From CALBPI01 sp039814545 (GTDB lineage: Bacteria > Pseudomonadota > Gammaproteobacteria > Steroidobacterales > Woeseiaceae): 64,000 nucleotides of DNA. The stretch is taken from NCBI GenBank assembly GCA_039814545.1, contig JBCCBB010000004.1, positions 7,100-71,099 on the forward strand, in the 5' to 3' direction. Positions 44,132-53,428 of this stretch are shown here, in pieces. Every line of letters starts with the position of its first letter. Positions within the stretch are counted from its first letter, which is position 1. Below the pieces are notes generated by a model. The model ran no database searches. It was not told where the DNA came from and was given only the letters and a program-made list of their open reading frames with translations. The translations under genes and the position numbers were made by a program.

Positions 44132-44754
44132 AGGGGCAGCGCGCCCTGCCGTTGCCGCCGGTGCCCGAACTCGGGCCCGTTGCCGGCATCGACGAAGCGG
44201 GCCGCGGGCCGCTGGCCGGTCCCGTGGTCGCCGCCGCCGTGGTGCTTGATCCGGCTAACACGCCCGGGGGCATCGATGATTCCAAGCGTCTTAAGCAACG
44301 CGCGCGCGAGTCTCTTGCGGCGGCCATTCGCGCATCGGCTTTGCACTATCACGTCGCCGTCGTGTCTTCGGACGACGTGGATCGGCTCAACATCCTCCAG
44401 GCAACGATGTGGGCGATGGCGCTCGCGGCCGATGGCATTGACGTGGCGCTGCGCGAAATTCGCATTGACGGGAATCGTGCGCCAACCCTGACGGCGCGGC
44501 ACGAGCGCGTGCCCGTAACGACCTGGGTGGGTGGCGACGGGCGTTGCGCTGCGATTGCTGCTGCGTCGATTCTGGCCAAGACGACGCGCGACGCACTGAT
44601 GTGTGACTACGACGCGCGCTGGCCCGAGTACGGGTTTGCGCAACACAAGGGTTACGGCACCGCGGCACACCTCGCCGCACTGCGCGAGCACGGGCCCTGC
44701 GACATCCACCGCGTGAGTTTCGCGCCCGTGCGTGCGGCGCAGGAACGCGCCTGA
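44128..44754 (+). CDS. rnhB: Ribonuclease HII
   Basis: 208 residues. It removes ribonucleotides and RNA primers from DNA duplexes. The active site has the first Asp-Glu pair in VAGIDEAGRGPLAGPVVAAA and a further Asp in the IRIDGN segment and in the SILAKTTRDALM helix. The C-terminal YGFAQHKGYGTAAHL is a family signature. It overlaps lpxB by 4 bp and dnaE by 1 bp, so translation appears coupled through the block. Confidence 0.95.
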   Translation: MKGQRALPLPPVPELGPVAGIDEAGRGPLAGPVVAAAVVLDPANTPGGIDDSKRLKQRARESLAAAIRASALHYHVAVVSSDDVDRLNILQATMWAMALAADGIDVALREIRIDGNRAPTLTARHERVPVTTWVGGDGRCAAIAAASILAKTTRDALMCDYDARWPEYGFAQHKGYGTAAHLAALREHGPCDIHRVSFAPVRAAQERA

Positions 44755-47700
44755 TGGCGGCCCAGGCCAGCGCCGTCGCCGAGACCATGGGCGGCACCGA
44801 GGCGCAGACTTCGGGTGGCTTTGTGCACTTGCACGTGCACACGCAGTACTCACTGGTCGATGGGCTTGTGCGCGTGCCCGAGCTGGTGCGCCAGGCCCGA
44901 GACGCGGGCATGCCTGCCGTGGCGCTGACGGATGCGGGAAATCTGTTTGCCATGGTCAAGTTCTACCGCCAGGCGCTCGCGCAGGGCGTGAAGCCCATCG
45001 TGGGCGTCGAACTGGCCCTGGTCGATGACGACGACGCCAAGACAGACGACGTCATGGTGGTGCTGTGTCAGGACGCGGCGGGCTACCGCAATCTGACGCG
45101 ACTTGTGACGCAGAGCTTCCTCGACGGTCAGCTGCGCGGTCGGCCGCGGGTGCGACGTGACTGGCTTACGGGCGAAACGACGTCCGGCCTGATCGCACTG
45201 TCGGGCGGCTTCGCGGGCGATGTTGCGCGGCTTGCGTTGTCACGTGGCCGCGACGCTGCCGGTGAACGGCTTGACGCCTGGCGCGGGCTGTTTGGCGACC
45301 GCTACTACCTGCAGGTGTCGCGCACCGGTCGTGAGGTCGAAGAGCGCTGGTTGCAGCACGCCGTAAGCCTGTCCGCTGCCCACGGCGTCCCGCTCGTGGC
45401 TACAAACGACGTGCGCTTCCTGGATGCGGACGATTTCGAAGCCCACGAGGCGCGTGTATGCATTCACCAGGGCCGCACCCTCGCTGATGCCGGTCGCCCG
45501 CGCGTCTACACGCGCGAGCAGTTCCTGCGCGCGCCTGAAGACATGTACGCACTCTTTGCTGACGTACCCGTTGCTGTGGCCAACACTGTGACGGTGGCCG
45601 CGCGCTGCAGCCTCGACCTCGAACTCGGCAAGAGCTATCTGCCCGAATTCCCGACCCCCGACGCACACACCACGGACTCGTGGCTGCGCCATGAGGCCGC
45701 CCTCGGGCTCGAGGAGCGGCTCGCGGCGGGCGGGCGCCATGACGGCGAGGAGACGTATGAAGCGCGGCTCGCGCGCGAGCTCGACGTTATCTGCGACATG
45801 GGCTTTCCGGGCTACTTCCTGATCGTAGCCGACTTCATCCGCTGGGCGCGCGAGAACGGCGTGCCCGTGGGCCCGGGCCGCGGCTCGGGTGCGGGGTCGC
45901 TCGTGGCCTGGACGCTGGGCATCACAGACATTGATCCGCTCGAGCACGACCTGTTGTTCGAACGGTTCCTGAACCCCGAACGCGTGTCGATGCCCGACTT
46001 CGATGTCGACTTTTGCATGGAAGGCCGCGACCGAGTGATTGCCTACGTGGCGGATCACTACGGCCGAAAGCGCGTCTCACAAATCATCACCTACGGCACG
46101 ATGGCCGCGAAGGCCGTGGTCCGTGATGCGGGCCGGGTCCTCGAATTTCCGTACGGCTTCGTCGATCGCATCGCCAAGCTCATTCCGTTTGAAGTCGGGA
46201 TGACGCTCGACAAGGCGCTCACGGAAGAGGCCGAACTTGCGCGGCTTTACGAAGAGGACGAGGAGGTGCGGAGCATCCTCGACCTGGCGCGGTCGCTCGA
46301 AGGCTGTGTGCGCAATGCCGGGAAGCACGCGGGTGGCGTCGTCATAGCCCCCACGGAGCTCACAGACTTCACGCCGCTCTACTGCGAAGAGGGTGGCAAC
46401 AACCTCGTGACGCAGTTCGACAAGGACGACGTCGAGGCCGCCGGCCTCGTCAAGTTCGACTTCCTGGGCCTGCGCACGCTGACGATCATTGATTGGGCGC
46501 TCGACGCCGTTAATGCGCGCCGTGCGGCGGTTGGCGAGGCGGTGCTCGACCTCGCCAGCCTGCCGATGGATGACGAGAAGACCTTCGCGCTACTGCAGCG
46601 TTGTCAGACCACGGCCGTGTTCCAGCTGGAATCGCGTGGCATGAAGGACCTCATTAAGCGATTGCAGCCCGACAGTTTTGCTGACCTTGTGGCGCTTGTG
46701 GCGCTGTTTCGTCCGGGCCCGTTGCAGTCGGGCATGGTCGATGACTTCATCAACCGCAAGCACGGCCGGGGAGGTGAAATCGATTACTTGCATCCCGATC
46801 TGCAGCCGTTATTGGAGTCGACCTACGGCGTCATCCTCTACCAGGAACAGGTGATGCAGATCGCCCAGGTACTGGCGGGCTACACGCTGGGCGGCGCGGA
46901 CCTGCTGCGCCGGGCCATGGGCAAAAAGAAGCCCGAGGAGATGGCCAAACAGCGCGAGATTTTCGTGTCGGGTGCCACTGAGCGCGGCGTCGACAAAGCG
47001 CAGGCCGAGTACATCTTCGACCTCATGGAGAAGTTTGCAGGCTACGGCTTTAACAAGTCGCACTCGGCGGCCTACGCCGTTTTGTCTTACCAGACAGCCT
47101 GGCTCAAGGCGCATTACCCCGCAGAGTTTATGGCTGCCGTGATGTCGTCGGACATGGACGCGACTGACAAGCTCGTCGGCCTCAAGGACGACTGCCGAGC
47201 GCTGGGTCTCGAGCTGCTGGCACCCGACATCAACACGTCGGTGTGGGCGTTCTCGGCAACCGAGGACGGCCGGATTCGTTACGGTCTGGGCGCCGTCAAA
47301 GGGGTGGGTCGTGCGGCCATCGATGCGACGATCGAAGCCCGCGAAGCCGACGGGCCGTTCACAGAGCTGTCTGACTTGTGTCGGCGTGTGGACGCTGAAC
47401 GCATTAACCGGCGCATGTTCGAGGCGCTCATCAAATCGGGTGCGCTTGACGCGCTAGGGCACAATCGGCGCACGCTTTTCGAGGCGTTGCCACTCGCGCT
47501 CGCGCAGGCCGAGCAGGACGCGCGTGCGCGTGACGCGGGGCAGACCGATCTGTTCGCGCTGGATGACTCATCGACACCGGCCGCACCGCCGCTGGAGATT
47601 GCGACGCATCCCGAGTGGCAGCACGGCGATCGGCTGCGGGCCGAAAAAGAGGCGTTGGGACTTTACCTGAGCGGTCACCCGTTCGAGGCTTACCGCGACA

Positions 47701-48308
47701 TGTCACAGCACATTACGAGCGGCTCACTGGCCGACGTGACCTCGATCAAGCCACCGCCGGAAGCTGGTAACGGCGGCAGTTTTGCACAACCACGCCGCAA
47801 CGCCACGGTGGCAGGGCTGATTTTCGATATCCGTCGGCGCGGCAATCGCACGACGCTGACACTCGACGACGATACGGGCCGGATCGAAATCCAGCTCTAC
47901 GCTGAAATGGTCGACGCCGTTCGCCACCTGCTCGTCAAAGACGCCGTGGTCATCGCCAGTGGTCAGCTGCGCTGGGATAACTTCCTGAACGGCTGGTCGG
48001 TTTCCGCGCGCAGTTTGCGCGACATCGATCATGTCATCGAGGAGCAGGCGCGGCGACTCGTGCTCACTCTGGAAAAGTCTGACGACGATGCCGAGGCCAT
48101 GTTGCAGCTGCGTGCGCTTAAGGAGGCGCTGGAGCCGCACTTGGGCGGCGCCTGTGAGGTGGCAGTCGAGTATTGCGTGAGCGGCAAGACGGCCCAGCTC
48201 GCATTCGGCGAACGCTGGCGCGTGCGGGCCAGTCGTGACCTGCGCCAGGCGCTTGCCGCGTTGCCTGGCGCGGCGGCGCTGCGACTCGCCTTTGCCACGG
48301 AACACTGA
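44754..48308 (+). CDS. dnaE: DNA polymerase III subunit alpha
   Basis: 1184 residues, replicative polymerase catalytic subunit (E. coli 1160). The PHP domain begins HLHVHTQYSLVDG after a variable 23-residue N-terminus. The polymerase domain carries the catalytic aspartates Asp415, Asp417 and Asp419 in PDFDVDF, preceded by GPGRGSGAGSLVAW. The helix-hairpin-helix and OB domains follow, including ATVAGLIFDIRRRGNRTTLT near residue 1020, and a divergent C-terminal tau-binding region. The TGATG junction with rnhB suggests coupled translation. Confidence 0.97.
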   Translation: MAAQASAVAETMGGTEAQTSGGFVHLHVHTQYSLVDGLVRVPELVRQARDAGMPAVALTDAGNLFAMVKFYRQALAQGVKPIVGVELALVDDDDAKTDDVMVVLCQDAAGYRNLTRLVTQSFLDGQLRGRPRVRRDWLTGETTSGLIALSGGFAGDVARLALSRGRDAAGERLDAWRGLFGDRYYLQVSRTGREVEERWLQHAVSLSAAHGVPLVATNDVRFLDADDFEAHEARVCIHQGRTLADAGRPRVYTREQFLRAPEDMYALFADVPVAVANTVTVAARCSLDLELGKSYLPEFPTPDAHTTDSWLRHEAALGLEERLAAGGRHDGEETYEARLARELDVICDMGFPGYFLIVADFIRWARENGVPVGPGRGSGAGSLVAWTLGITDIDPLEHDLLFERFLNPERVSMPDFDVDFCMEGRDRVIAYVADHYGRKRVSQIITYGTMAAKAVVRDAGRVLEFPYGFVDRIAKLIPFEVGMTLDKALTEEAELARLYEEDEEVRSILDLARSLEGCVRNAGKHAGGVVIAPTELTDFTPLYCEEGGNNLVTQFDKDDVEAAGLVKFDFLGLRTLTIIDWALDAVNARRAAVGEAVLDLASLPMDDEKTFALLQRCQTTAVFQLESRGMKDLIKRLQPDSFADLVALVALFRPGPLQSGMVDDFINRKHGRGGEIDYLHPDLQPLLESTYGVILYQEQVMQIAQVLAGYTLGGADLLRRAMGKKKPEEMAKQREIFVSGATERGVDKAQAEYIFDLMEKFAGYGFNKSHSAAYAVLSYQTAWLKAHYPAEFMAAVMSSDMDATDKLVGLKDDCRALGLELLAPDINTSVWAFSATEDGRIRYGLGAVKGVGRAAIDATIEAREADGPFTELSDLCRRVDAERINRRMFEALIKSGALDALGHNRRTLFEALPLALAQAEQDARARDAGQTDLFALDDSSTPAAPPLEIATHPEWQHGDRLRAEKEALGLYLSGHPFEAYRDMSQHITSGSLADVTSIKPPPEAGNGGSFAQPRRNATVAGLIFDIRRRGNRTTLTLDDDTGRIEIQLYAEMVDAVRHLLVKDAVVIASGQLRWDNFLNGWSVSARSLRDIDHVIEEQARRLVLTLEKSDDDAEAMLQLRALKEALEPHLGGACEVAVEYCVSGKTAQLAFGERWRVRASRDLRQALAALPGAAALRLAFATEH

Positions 48309-48369
48309 TCGTGCGGACACAACGGGCGCTGTGCTAAATTTGCCGGATTGATCTGGCCGGAAGTCTCGG

Positions 48370-49329
48370 ATGGACCTCAAGTTTCTCGACTTCGAACAAC
48401 CAATAGCTGAGCTCGAAGCGAAAATCGATGGGCTGCGCTACGTCGGCGACGACTCGGGCGTCAATATCGCCGAAGAAATCGATCGGCTGCAGGCCAAGAG
48501 TGCTTCGCTGACCAAGCAGATTTTCTCGAGCCTGTCTGCGTGGCAGGTTGCGCAGGTTGCGCGCCATCCGATGCGCCCCTACACCATGGATTACGTAGCC
48601 GCGATCTTCGACGATTTCCAGGAGTTGCACGGCGACCGCATGTACGCCGACGACTACGCCATCATCGGTGGCCTGGCGCGGCTCGAGGGCACGCCCGTCA
48701 TGGTGATCGGCCATCAGAAGGGGCGCGACACCAAAGAGCGCGTGCGCCGAAACTACGGCATGCCGCGGCCCGAGGGCTACCGCAAAGCGCAACGACTCAT
48801 GCAGATGGCTGAAAAATTCGGCCTGCCCATCATCACGCTCATCGACACGCCAGGCGCCTATCCGGGCATCGGTGCCGAAGAGCGTGGCCAGTCCGAAGCG
48901 ATCGCACGAAGCTTGTTCGTCATGTCACGTCTCAAGACGCCAGTGGTCGGCGTGGTCATCGGCGAAGGGGGTTCGGGCGGTGCGCTGGCCATTGGTGTTG
49001 CCGACCGATTGCTCATGCTGCAATACGCGGTGTACTCGGTCATCTCGCCGGAAGGTTGCGCGTCAATCCTCTGGAAGAGTGCCGACAAGGCTGCGGACGC
49101 GGCGGAGGCCATGCGCATTACGGCCAACGATCTTCAACAGTTTGGGCTCATCGATGGTGTGCTTGACGAGCCGTTGGGTGGCGCGCATCGCGACATCGAA
49201 TCCATGGCGGCCGGCCTCAAGAATGCACTCGTCGCCCAGGTCGAGGAGCTCAAAGCCTTGCCGACCGAAACGCTGCTCGAACAGCGTGCTGCCAAGCTCG
49301 CCGCCTACGGCGAATTCCGCGAAGGCTGA
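48370..49329 (+). CDS. accA: Acetyl-CoA carboxylase carboxyltransferase subunit alpha
   Basis: 319 residues, identical to the usual length. With AccD it transfers the carboxyl group from biotin to acetyl-CoA to form malonyl-CoA. Conserved KFLDFEQPIAELEAKIDGL at the N-terminus, PRPEGYRKAQRLM, LIDTPGAYPGIGAEERGQSE, and GEGGSGGALAIGVADRLLML. The 61 bp leader contains an extended -10-like TGCTAAATT (48332-48340), so it may have its own promoter. The stop codon overlaps the tilS start by 1 bp. Confidence 0.97.
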   Translation: MDLKFLDFEQPIAELEAKIDGLRYVGDDSGVNIAEEIDRLQAKSASLTKQIFSSLSAWQVAQVARHPMRPYTMDYVAAIFDDFQELHGDRMYADDYAIIGGLARLEGTPVMVIGHQKGRDTKERVRRNYGMPRPEGYRKAQRLMQMAEKFGLPIITLIDTPGAYPGIGAEERGQSEAIARSLFVMSRLKTPVVGVVIGEGGSGGALAIGVADRLLMLQYAVYSVISPEGCASILWKSADKAADAAEAMRITANDLQQFGLIDGVLDEPLGGAHRDIESMAAGLKNALVAQVEELKALPTETLLEQRAAKLAAYGEFREG

Positions 49330-50627
49330 TGCCGCTCGATCCCGTCGCGCTGTGTGACGGCATCGACCGCACGGCCGCGACGCTTGGCAAGCGCAGACTG
49401 GCCATTGCCTTCAGCGGTGGCCTCGACTCCACGGTACTGCTGGCTCTCGTATCCTCGGGTAGCGACCTGCCGTTGCGTGCCCTACATGTGGATCACGGCT
49501 TGCAGGGTAACCAGCCTGAATGGCGCGCCCAGGTGGTTGCAAACTGTGACGAGCGTGATGTCTCGCTGCGGGTGCTGGACGCCCGCGTGACGATCGAGCC
49601 CGGGGACAGCGTCGAGGCCGCAGCGCGCGACGCGCGATACGCGGCCTTGAGCGCGGCCGTCGACGACGATGAACTCCTGCTGCTGGCGCAACACCGCGAC
49701 GACCAGGCTGAAACGGTGCTGCTTCAGCTACTGCGAGGCGCAGGGCCTGCGGGGCTTGCAGCAATGCCCGCGGTCGCCGAACTGGGTGCCAGCCATGTGA
49801 TGCGGCCGCTGCTGGGTGTGGCGCGAGAGACGTTGCGCGACTATGCGCAGGCGCACGCGTTGCGCTGGTTTGATGATCCCAGCAACGCCAACGACCGCTT
49901 TGACCGCAATTACCTGCGCCGCGAGGTGATGCCGCTGCTTCGCGAGCGCTGGCCCGGTCTCGCAACCACCCTGGCGCGGGCCGCAGACTGGCAGGCGGAG
50001 GCCGATCAGCTCGCCAGCGCGCTGGCGGCGTCCGACGCGCGGCGGTTTGCGCCGCAACCGGCCCGTGTTGACCTGTCGCGTTGGTCGGCGCTGCCACCGG
50101 AGCGACAGCGCAATCTGCTGCGCTTTTTGTGCCGGGCGCGGTCGTTGTCAACACCGCCAGCGCGTCGTCTTACATCACTGCAGGCCCTGGCAACGGGTGA
50201 CACGCCGCGCGGTGCGGTGCGCTGGCCTGGCGGTGAGGCGCGCCGCTACCGCAACTGGTTGCACCTGTCGCCACCGCTGCCGCCGCCACCCGAGGCGACC
50301 TGGTGCGGCGTGCCCGATGGCACGGGGGCCGTCACCCTGCCTGAACCCTACGGTCGACTAAACTACAACCGCGACGCGCTTGATGCCGGCGCCATCCAGT
50401 GTCGATTTCGACAGGGCGGTGAGCGCGTGCGCCGCGACCCCGATGGGCACAGCGCCCCGTTTGCCGCGTGGTGCCAGCGCGAGGGTGTTGCGCCCTGGCT
50501 CCGGCTCCGCCTGCCGCTCACGTTTGTCGGCGATGCGCTCGCGGTCATTGGCACACGGGCTGTATCGCCCGATTATGAGGCCTGGGTACCGCACTGGACC
50601 GGGGCCCCTCAGGGTCTCGAGACTTAA
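49329..50627 (+). CDS. tilS: tRNA(Ile)-lysidine synthetase
   Basis: 432 residues. It changes C34 of the tRNA-Ile CAU anticodon to lysidine so that AUA is read as Ile. The PP-loop SGGLDST begins at Ser29, followed by HVDHGLQGNQPEW and the AQHRDDQAETVLLQLLRGAG segment typical of TilS. The C-terminal tRNA-binding domains have GGERVRRDPDG. The first codon overlaps the accA stop, a junction conserved in gammaproteobacteria. Confidence 0.95.
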   Translation: MPLDPVALCDGIDRTAATLGKRRLAIAFSGGLDSTVLLALVSSGSDLPLRALHVDHGLQGNQPEWRAQVVANCDERDVSLRVLDARVTIEPGDSVEAAARDARYAALSAAVDDDELLLLAQHRDDQAETVLLQLLRGAGPAGLAAMPAVAELGASHVMRPLLGVARETLRDYAQAHALRWFDDPSNANDRFDRNYLRREVMPLLRERWPGLATTLARAADWQAEADQLASALAASDARRFAPQPARVDLSRWSALPPERQRNLLRFLCRARSLSTPPARRLTSLQALATGDTPRGAVRWPGGEARRYRNWLHLSPPLPPPPEATWCGVPDGTGAVTLPEPYGRLNYNRDALDAGAIQCRFRQGGERVRRDPDGHSAPFAAWCQREGVAPWLRLRLPLTFVGDALAVIGTRAVSPDYEAWVPHWTGAPQGLET

Positions 50628-50646
50628 GCCAGTGCCCCGTTTCAAA

Positions 50647-50675
50647 TTGTCTGCACGGGGCCCATCTGATAACCT
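50647..50675 (+). promoter_or_regulatory. Putative promoter of the tilS-pyrG intergenic RNA
   Basis: -35-like TTGTCT (50647-50652), 17 bp spacer, and an extended -10 TGATAACCT (hexamer 50670-50675). Individual matches are modest, but the extended TG and spacing fit. The start would be near 50682, with the structured RNA following directly. Confidence 0.4.
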
Positions 50676-50681
50676 GCTTTT

Positions 50682-50839
50682 CCGTCTCCAATCACTGAGC
50701 AACGGCACGTGCGACAGTGACCGAGAGCCGGAGTGAAGGCTTGCGTCCGGCCCCATCGAGCGATGCTCGAGCGGCCAGGCGAGCTGCGCAAATCTCAGTG
50801 GGTTTGCGCCGCTACCGCACCCTTTGCTCCGGCTTTTTT
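50682..50839 (+). ncRNA. Structured RNA candidate (sRNA or pyrG attenuator leader) ending in a T6 tract
   Basis: No open frame of note. Stems read from the sequence: TCACTG/CAGTGA (50692-50697 with 50715-50720); a GGCC-closed hairpin with core TCGAGC-GAT-GCTCGA (50749-50776); GCGCAAA/TTTGCGC (50786-50792 with 50803-50809); and a long-range closing helix AGCCGGAG/CTCCGGCT (50726-50733 with 50827-50834) that abuts TTTTTT. CCGGA at 50728-50732 can alternatively pair with TCCGG at 50746-50750, which would break the closing helix. Two exclusive folds before a T run suggest transcription attenuation upstream of pyrG; a free-standing sRNA is the alternative. It matches no family known to me (not SRP RNA, tmRNA or RNase P RNA). 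Confidence 0.5.
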
Positions 50840-50918
50840 CGTGCCGCAACGACGCGCATCGGCAGCTTAGGCCTGATGCACTGGCGTACATGACGAGCAG
50901 GCAGCCGACGGGTCCAAC
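50840..50918 (+). other. Remaining pyrG upstream region
   Basis: 79 bp between the T tract and the pyrG ATG. A five-codon ORF (ATG at 50876, stop at 50891-50893) is present but too short to judge. No good -10/-35 pair is seen. The pyrG ribosome site is weak (ACGGG). Confidence 0.3.
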
Positions 50919-52574
50919 ATGACAGCTTACGTATTCATCACCGGTGGGGTGGTTTCGTCCCTGGGCAAGGGTATTACCTCGGCCTGCCTCGCGGCCATTA
51001 TGGAGTCGCGCGGCTTGTCCATCAGCATGATGAAGCTGGATCCCTACATTAACGTCGATCCGGGCACGATGAGCCCGTTCCAGCACGGCGAGGTGTTCGT
51101 TACCGATGACGGGTCCGAAACGGACCTGGATCTCGGCCACTACGAACGGTTTGTGCGCATCACGACGGGCCAGCACTCCAACTTTACGACGGGTCGCATT
51201 TACGAGTCTGTGATTGCCCGCGAACGCCGTGGCGATTACCTGGGCGCGACCGTTCAGGTGATTCCGCACATCACCGACGAGATGAAAGAGAGCATTCGCC
51301 GCGGCGCCGGTGATGCCGATATCTGCTTTGTCGAGATTGGCGGCACCGTGGGCGACATCGAGTCGCTGCCGTTCCTCGAGGCCATTCGTCAGATGGGCGT
51401 GGAGCTCGGCCGTGAACGCGTGGCCTATGTGCACCTCACACTCGTGCCCTACATTGCCACCTCGTCCGAAATCAAAACCAAGCCGACGCAGCACTCGGTC
51501 AAGGAACTGCGCTCGATCGGGATCCAGCCCGACATCCTCGTCTGCCGCTCGGAGAAACCGCTGCCCGACGAACAGCGCCGCAAGATCGCGCTGTTCACGA
51601 ACGTGCCCGAAAACGCGGTCGTGTCGGCCTACGATGTTGGCGACATCTACGAGATTCCGTCCGTGCTGCACAATCAGGGGCTCGACGAGATCATCTGCCG
51701 CCAGTTCCGCATGGACGTACCTAAGGCCGACCTCTCCGAATGGAAAGCCGTGGTCGACGCCAAGAAAAAGCCCGAGGGCGAGGTCAACATCGCCATGGTC
51801 GGCAAGTACGTCGACTTTCGCGACAGCTACATCTCGCTGGCTGAGGCGCTGCTCCATGCAGGGCTGCACACGCGCACACGCGTCAACATCCACTACGTCG
51901 AGTCGCAGGACGTCGAGCGCAATGGCACCAACCAGCTGCGCCAGTACGACGCCATCCTCGTGCCGGGCGGTTTTGGGGATCGCGGCATCGAGGGCAAGAT
52001 CCAGGCCGTTCGCTTCGCGCGTGAACGCGGCGTGCCGTACCTCGGGATTTGTCTCGGGATGCAAGTGGCCGTCATCGAGTACGCGCGCCATGTCGCGGGG
52101 CTGACCGATGCCCACAGCACCGAGTTCGATCGCGAGACGCCGCATCCTGTTGTGGGTCTGATCACGGAGTGGCGCGGTATCGACGGTGTGACAGAGCTTC
52201 GCAGCGAACAGTCCGACCTGGGCGGCACCATGCGCCTGGGCGCACAGCAGATCCAGCTGCAGGACGGTACGGCCGTGCGCGAGATTTACGGCGACAAGGA
52301 AATCCGTGAGCGCCACCGCCACCGCTTTGAGGTCAACAACAACTACCGCGACCGGCTCGGCAGCGCCGGCCTCGTGTTCTCGGGCCTGTCTGAAGACGAT
52401 CTCGTAGAAATGGTCGAGCTGCCCGATCACCCGTGGTTCGTGGCGAGCCAGTTCCACCCCGAGTTCACCTCCAACCCGCGTGATGGTCACCCGCTGTTCT
52501 CGGGCTTCATCACGGCAGCACGTGCCTATGCCGAAAGCGGCCATGAGTCGCCGGGCAGGAGCGCGAGCGCGTGA
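50919..52574 (+). CDS. pyrG: CTP synthase
   Basis: 551 residues, usual length. It aminates UTP to CTP using glutamine and ATP. The N-terminal synthetase domain has VFITGGVVSSLGKGITSACL and LDPYINVDPGTMSPFQHGEV. The C-terminal glutamine amidotransferase domain holds the nucleophile Cys in LGICLGMQVAVIEYARHV and the catalytic His/Glu in QFHPEFTSNP. It begins the pyrG-kdsA-eno-ftsB set and is preceded by a structured RNA element. It overlaps kdsA by 4 bp. Confidence 0.97.
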   Translation: MTAYVFITGGVVSSLGKGITSACLAAIMESRGLSISMMKLDPYINVDPGTMSPFQHGEVFVTDDGSETDLDLGHYERFVRITTGQHSNFTTGRIYESVIARERRGDYLGATVQVIPHITDEMKESIRRGAGDADICFVEIGGTVGDIESLPFLEAIRQMGVELGRERVAYVHLTLVPYIATSSEIKTKPTQHSVKELRSIGIQPDILVCRSEKPLPDEQRRKIALFTNVPENAVVSAYDVGDIYEIPSVLHNQGLDEIICRQFRMDVPKADLSEWKAVVDAKKKPEGEVNIAMVGKYVDFRDSYISLAEALLHAGLHTRTRVNIHYVESQDVERNGTNQLRQYDAILVPGGFGDRGIEGKIQAVRFARERGVPYLGICLGMQVAVIEYARHVAGLTDAHSTEFDRETPHPVVGLITEWRGIDGVTELRSEQSDLGGTMRLGAQQIQLQDGTAVREIYGDKEIRERHRHRFEVNNNYRDRLGSAGLVFSGLSEDDLVEMVELPDHPWFVASQFHPEFTSNPRDGHPLFSGFITAARAYAESGHESPGRSASA

Positions 52575-53425
52575 AGATAGGCGCCATTGAGGTCGGTCTC
52601 GACAGGCCGTTCTTCCTGATTGCCGGCAATTGTGTCGTCGAGACGGAAGCGACGACCATGGAGACGGCCGAGCGCCTGCTCGAGACGACGGACAAGCTCG
52701 GCATCGGGCTCATCTACAAGTCGTCGTTCGACAAGGCCAACCGCAGTTCTGTCGACAGCTTCCGGGGCCCGGGCATGAGCGAGGGGCTCGAGATTCTGGC
52801 GCGCGTGCGCGACAAGCTCGGCGTCTCGATTCTCACAGACGTCCATGAGGACACGCCGTTCGACGAAGTGGCCGAGGTTGTGGACGTGATGCAGACCCCC
52901 GCGTTTCTCTGCCGTCAGACCAACTTCATCGTGAGTGTTGCGAAGCAGGGCATCCCCGTCAACATCAAGAAGGGTCAGTTCCTGTCGCCCTGGGAAATGG
53001 ACAATGTCGTCGATAAGGCGCGTTCCACGGGCAACACGGATATCATGGTCTGCGAGCGCGGCTTCTCGTTTGGGTACAACAACCTGATTTCAGATATGCG
53101 ATCGCTGGCCATCATGCGGCGCACGGGGGCACCCGTGGTATTCGACGCCACGCATTCAGTGCAGCTGCCAGGCGGCAAGGGGAATGCGTCGGGCGGGCAG
53201 CGCGAGTTCGTACCTGTGCTTGCGCGTGCGGCGGTGGCCACCGGCGTGGCCGGCGTGTTCATGGAAACACACCCGGATCCGTCGCAGGCTTTGTCGGATG
53301 GTCCGAACGCCTGGCCACTCGATGACATGCCGGCGCTGCTGGAAACACTCAAACGCATTGACGAGACGGTAAAATCTGGGGCATTTGCCGAGTCGGCCTA
53401 CGGGCTCGGCGCAGTGGAGCAATAA
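52571..53425 (+). CDS. kdsA: 3-deoxy-8-phosphooctulonate synthase (KDO-8-P synthase)
   Basis: 284 residues, GTG start overlapping the pyrG stop. It condenses PEP and arabinose 5-phosphate to KDO-8-phosphate, precursor of the lipopolysaccharide inner core. Conserved FFLIAGNCVVETE, YKSSFDKANRSS, LTDVHED and FLCRQTNFIVSVA. MVCERGFSFGYNNL and VFDATHSVQLPGG complete the active site. With lpxD/A/B upstream it shows that the organism makes lipopolysaccharide. Confidence 0.97.
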   Translation: MKIGAIEVGLDRPFFLIAGNCVVETEATTMETAERLLETTDKLGIGLIYKSSFDKANRSSVDSFRGPGMSEGLEILARVRDKLGVSILTDVHEDTPFDEVAEVVDVMQTPAFLCRQTNFIVSVAKQGIPVNIKKGQFLSPWEMDNVVDKARSTGNTDIMVCERGFSFGYNNLISDMRSLAIMRRTGAPVVFDATHSVQLPGGKGNASGGQREFVPVLARAAVATGVAGVFMETHPDPSQALSDGPNAWPLDDMPALLETLKRIDETVKSGAFAESAYGLGAVEQ

Positions 53426-53428
53426 GCG

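Noticed and set aside
50682..50839. Known housekeeping RNA (4.5S SRP RNA, tmRNA, RNase P RNA)
   Set aside because: The conserved sequence of the SRP apical loop and the RNase P and tmRNA signature segments are absent.
50358..52544. 728-codon open frame antisense to pyrG
   Set aside because: High-GC codon bias opens the complementary frame. The composition (many His, Arg and Ala) is unlike a real protein, and pyrG fully explains the region.
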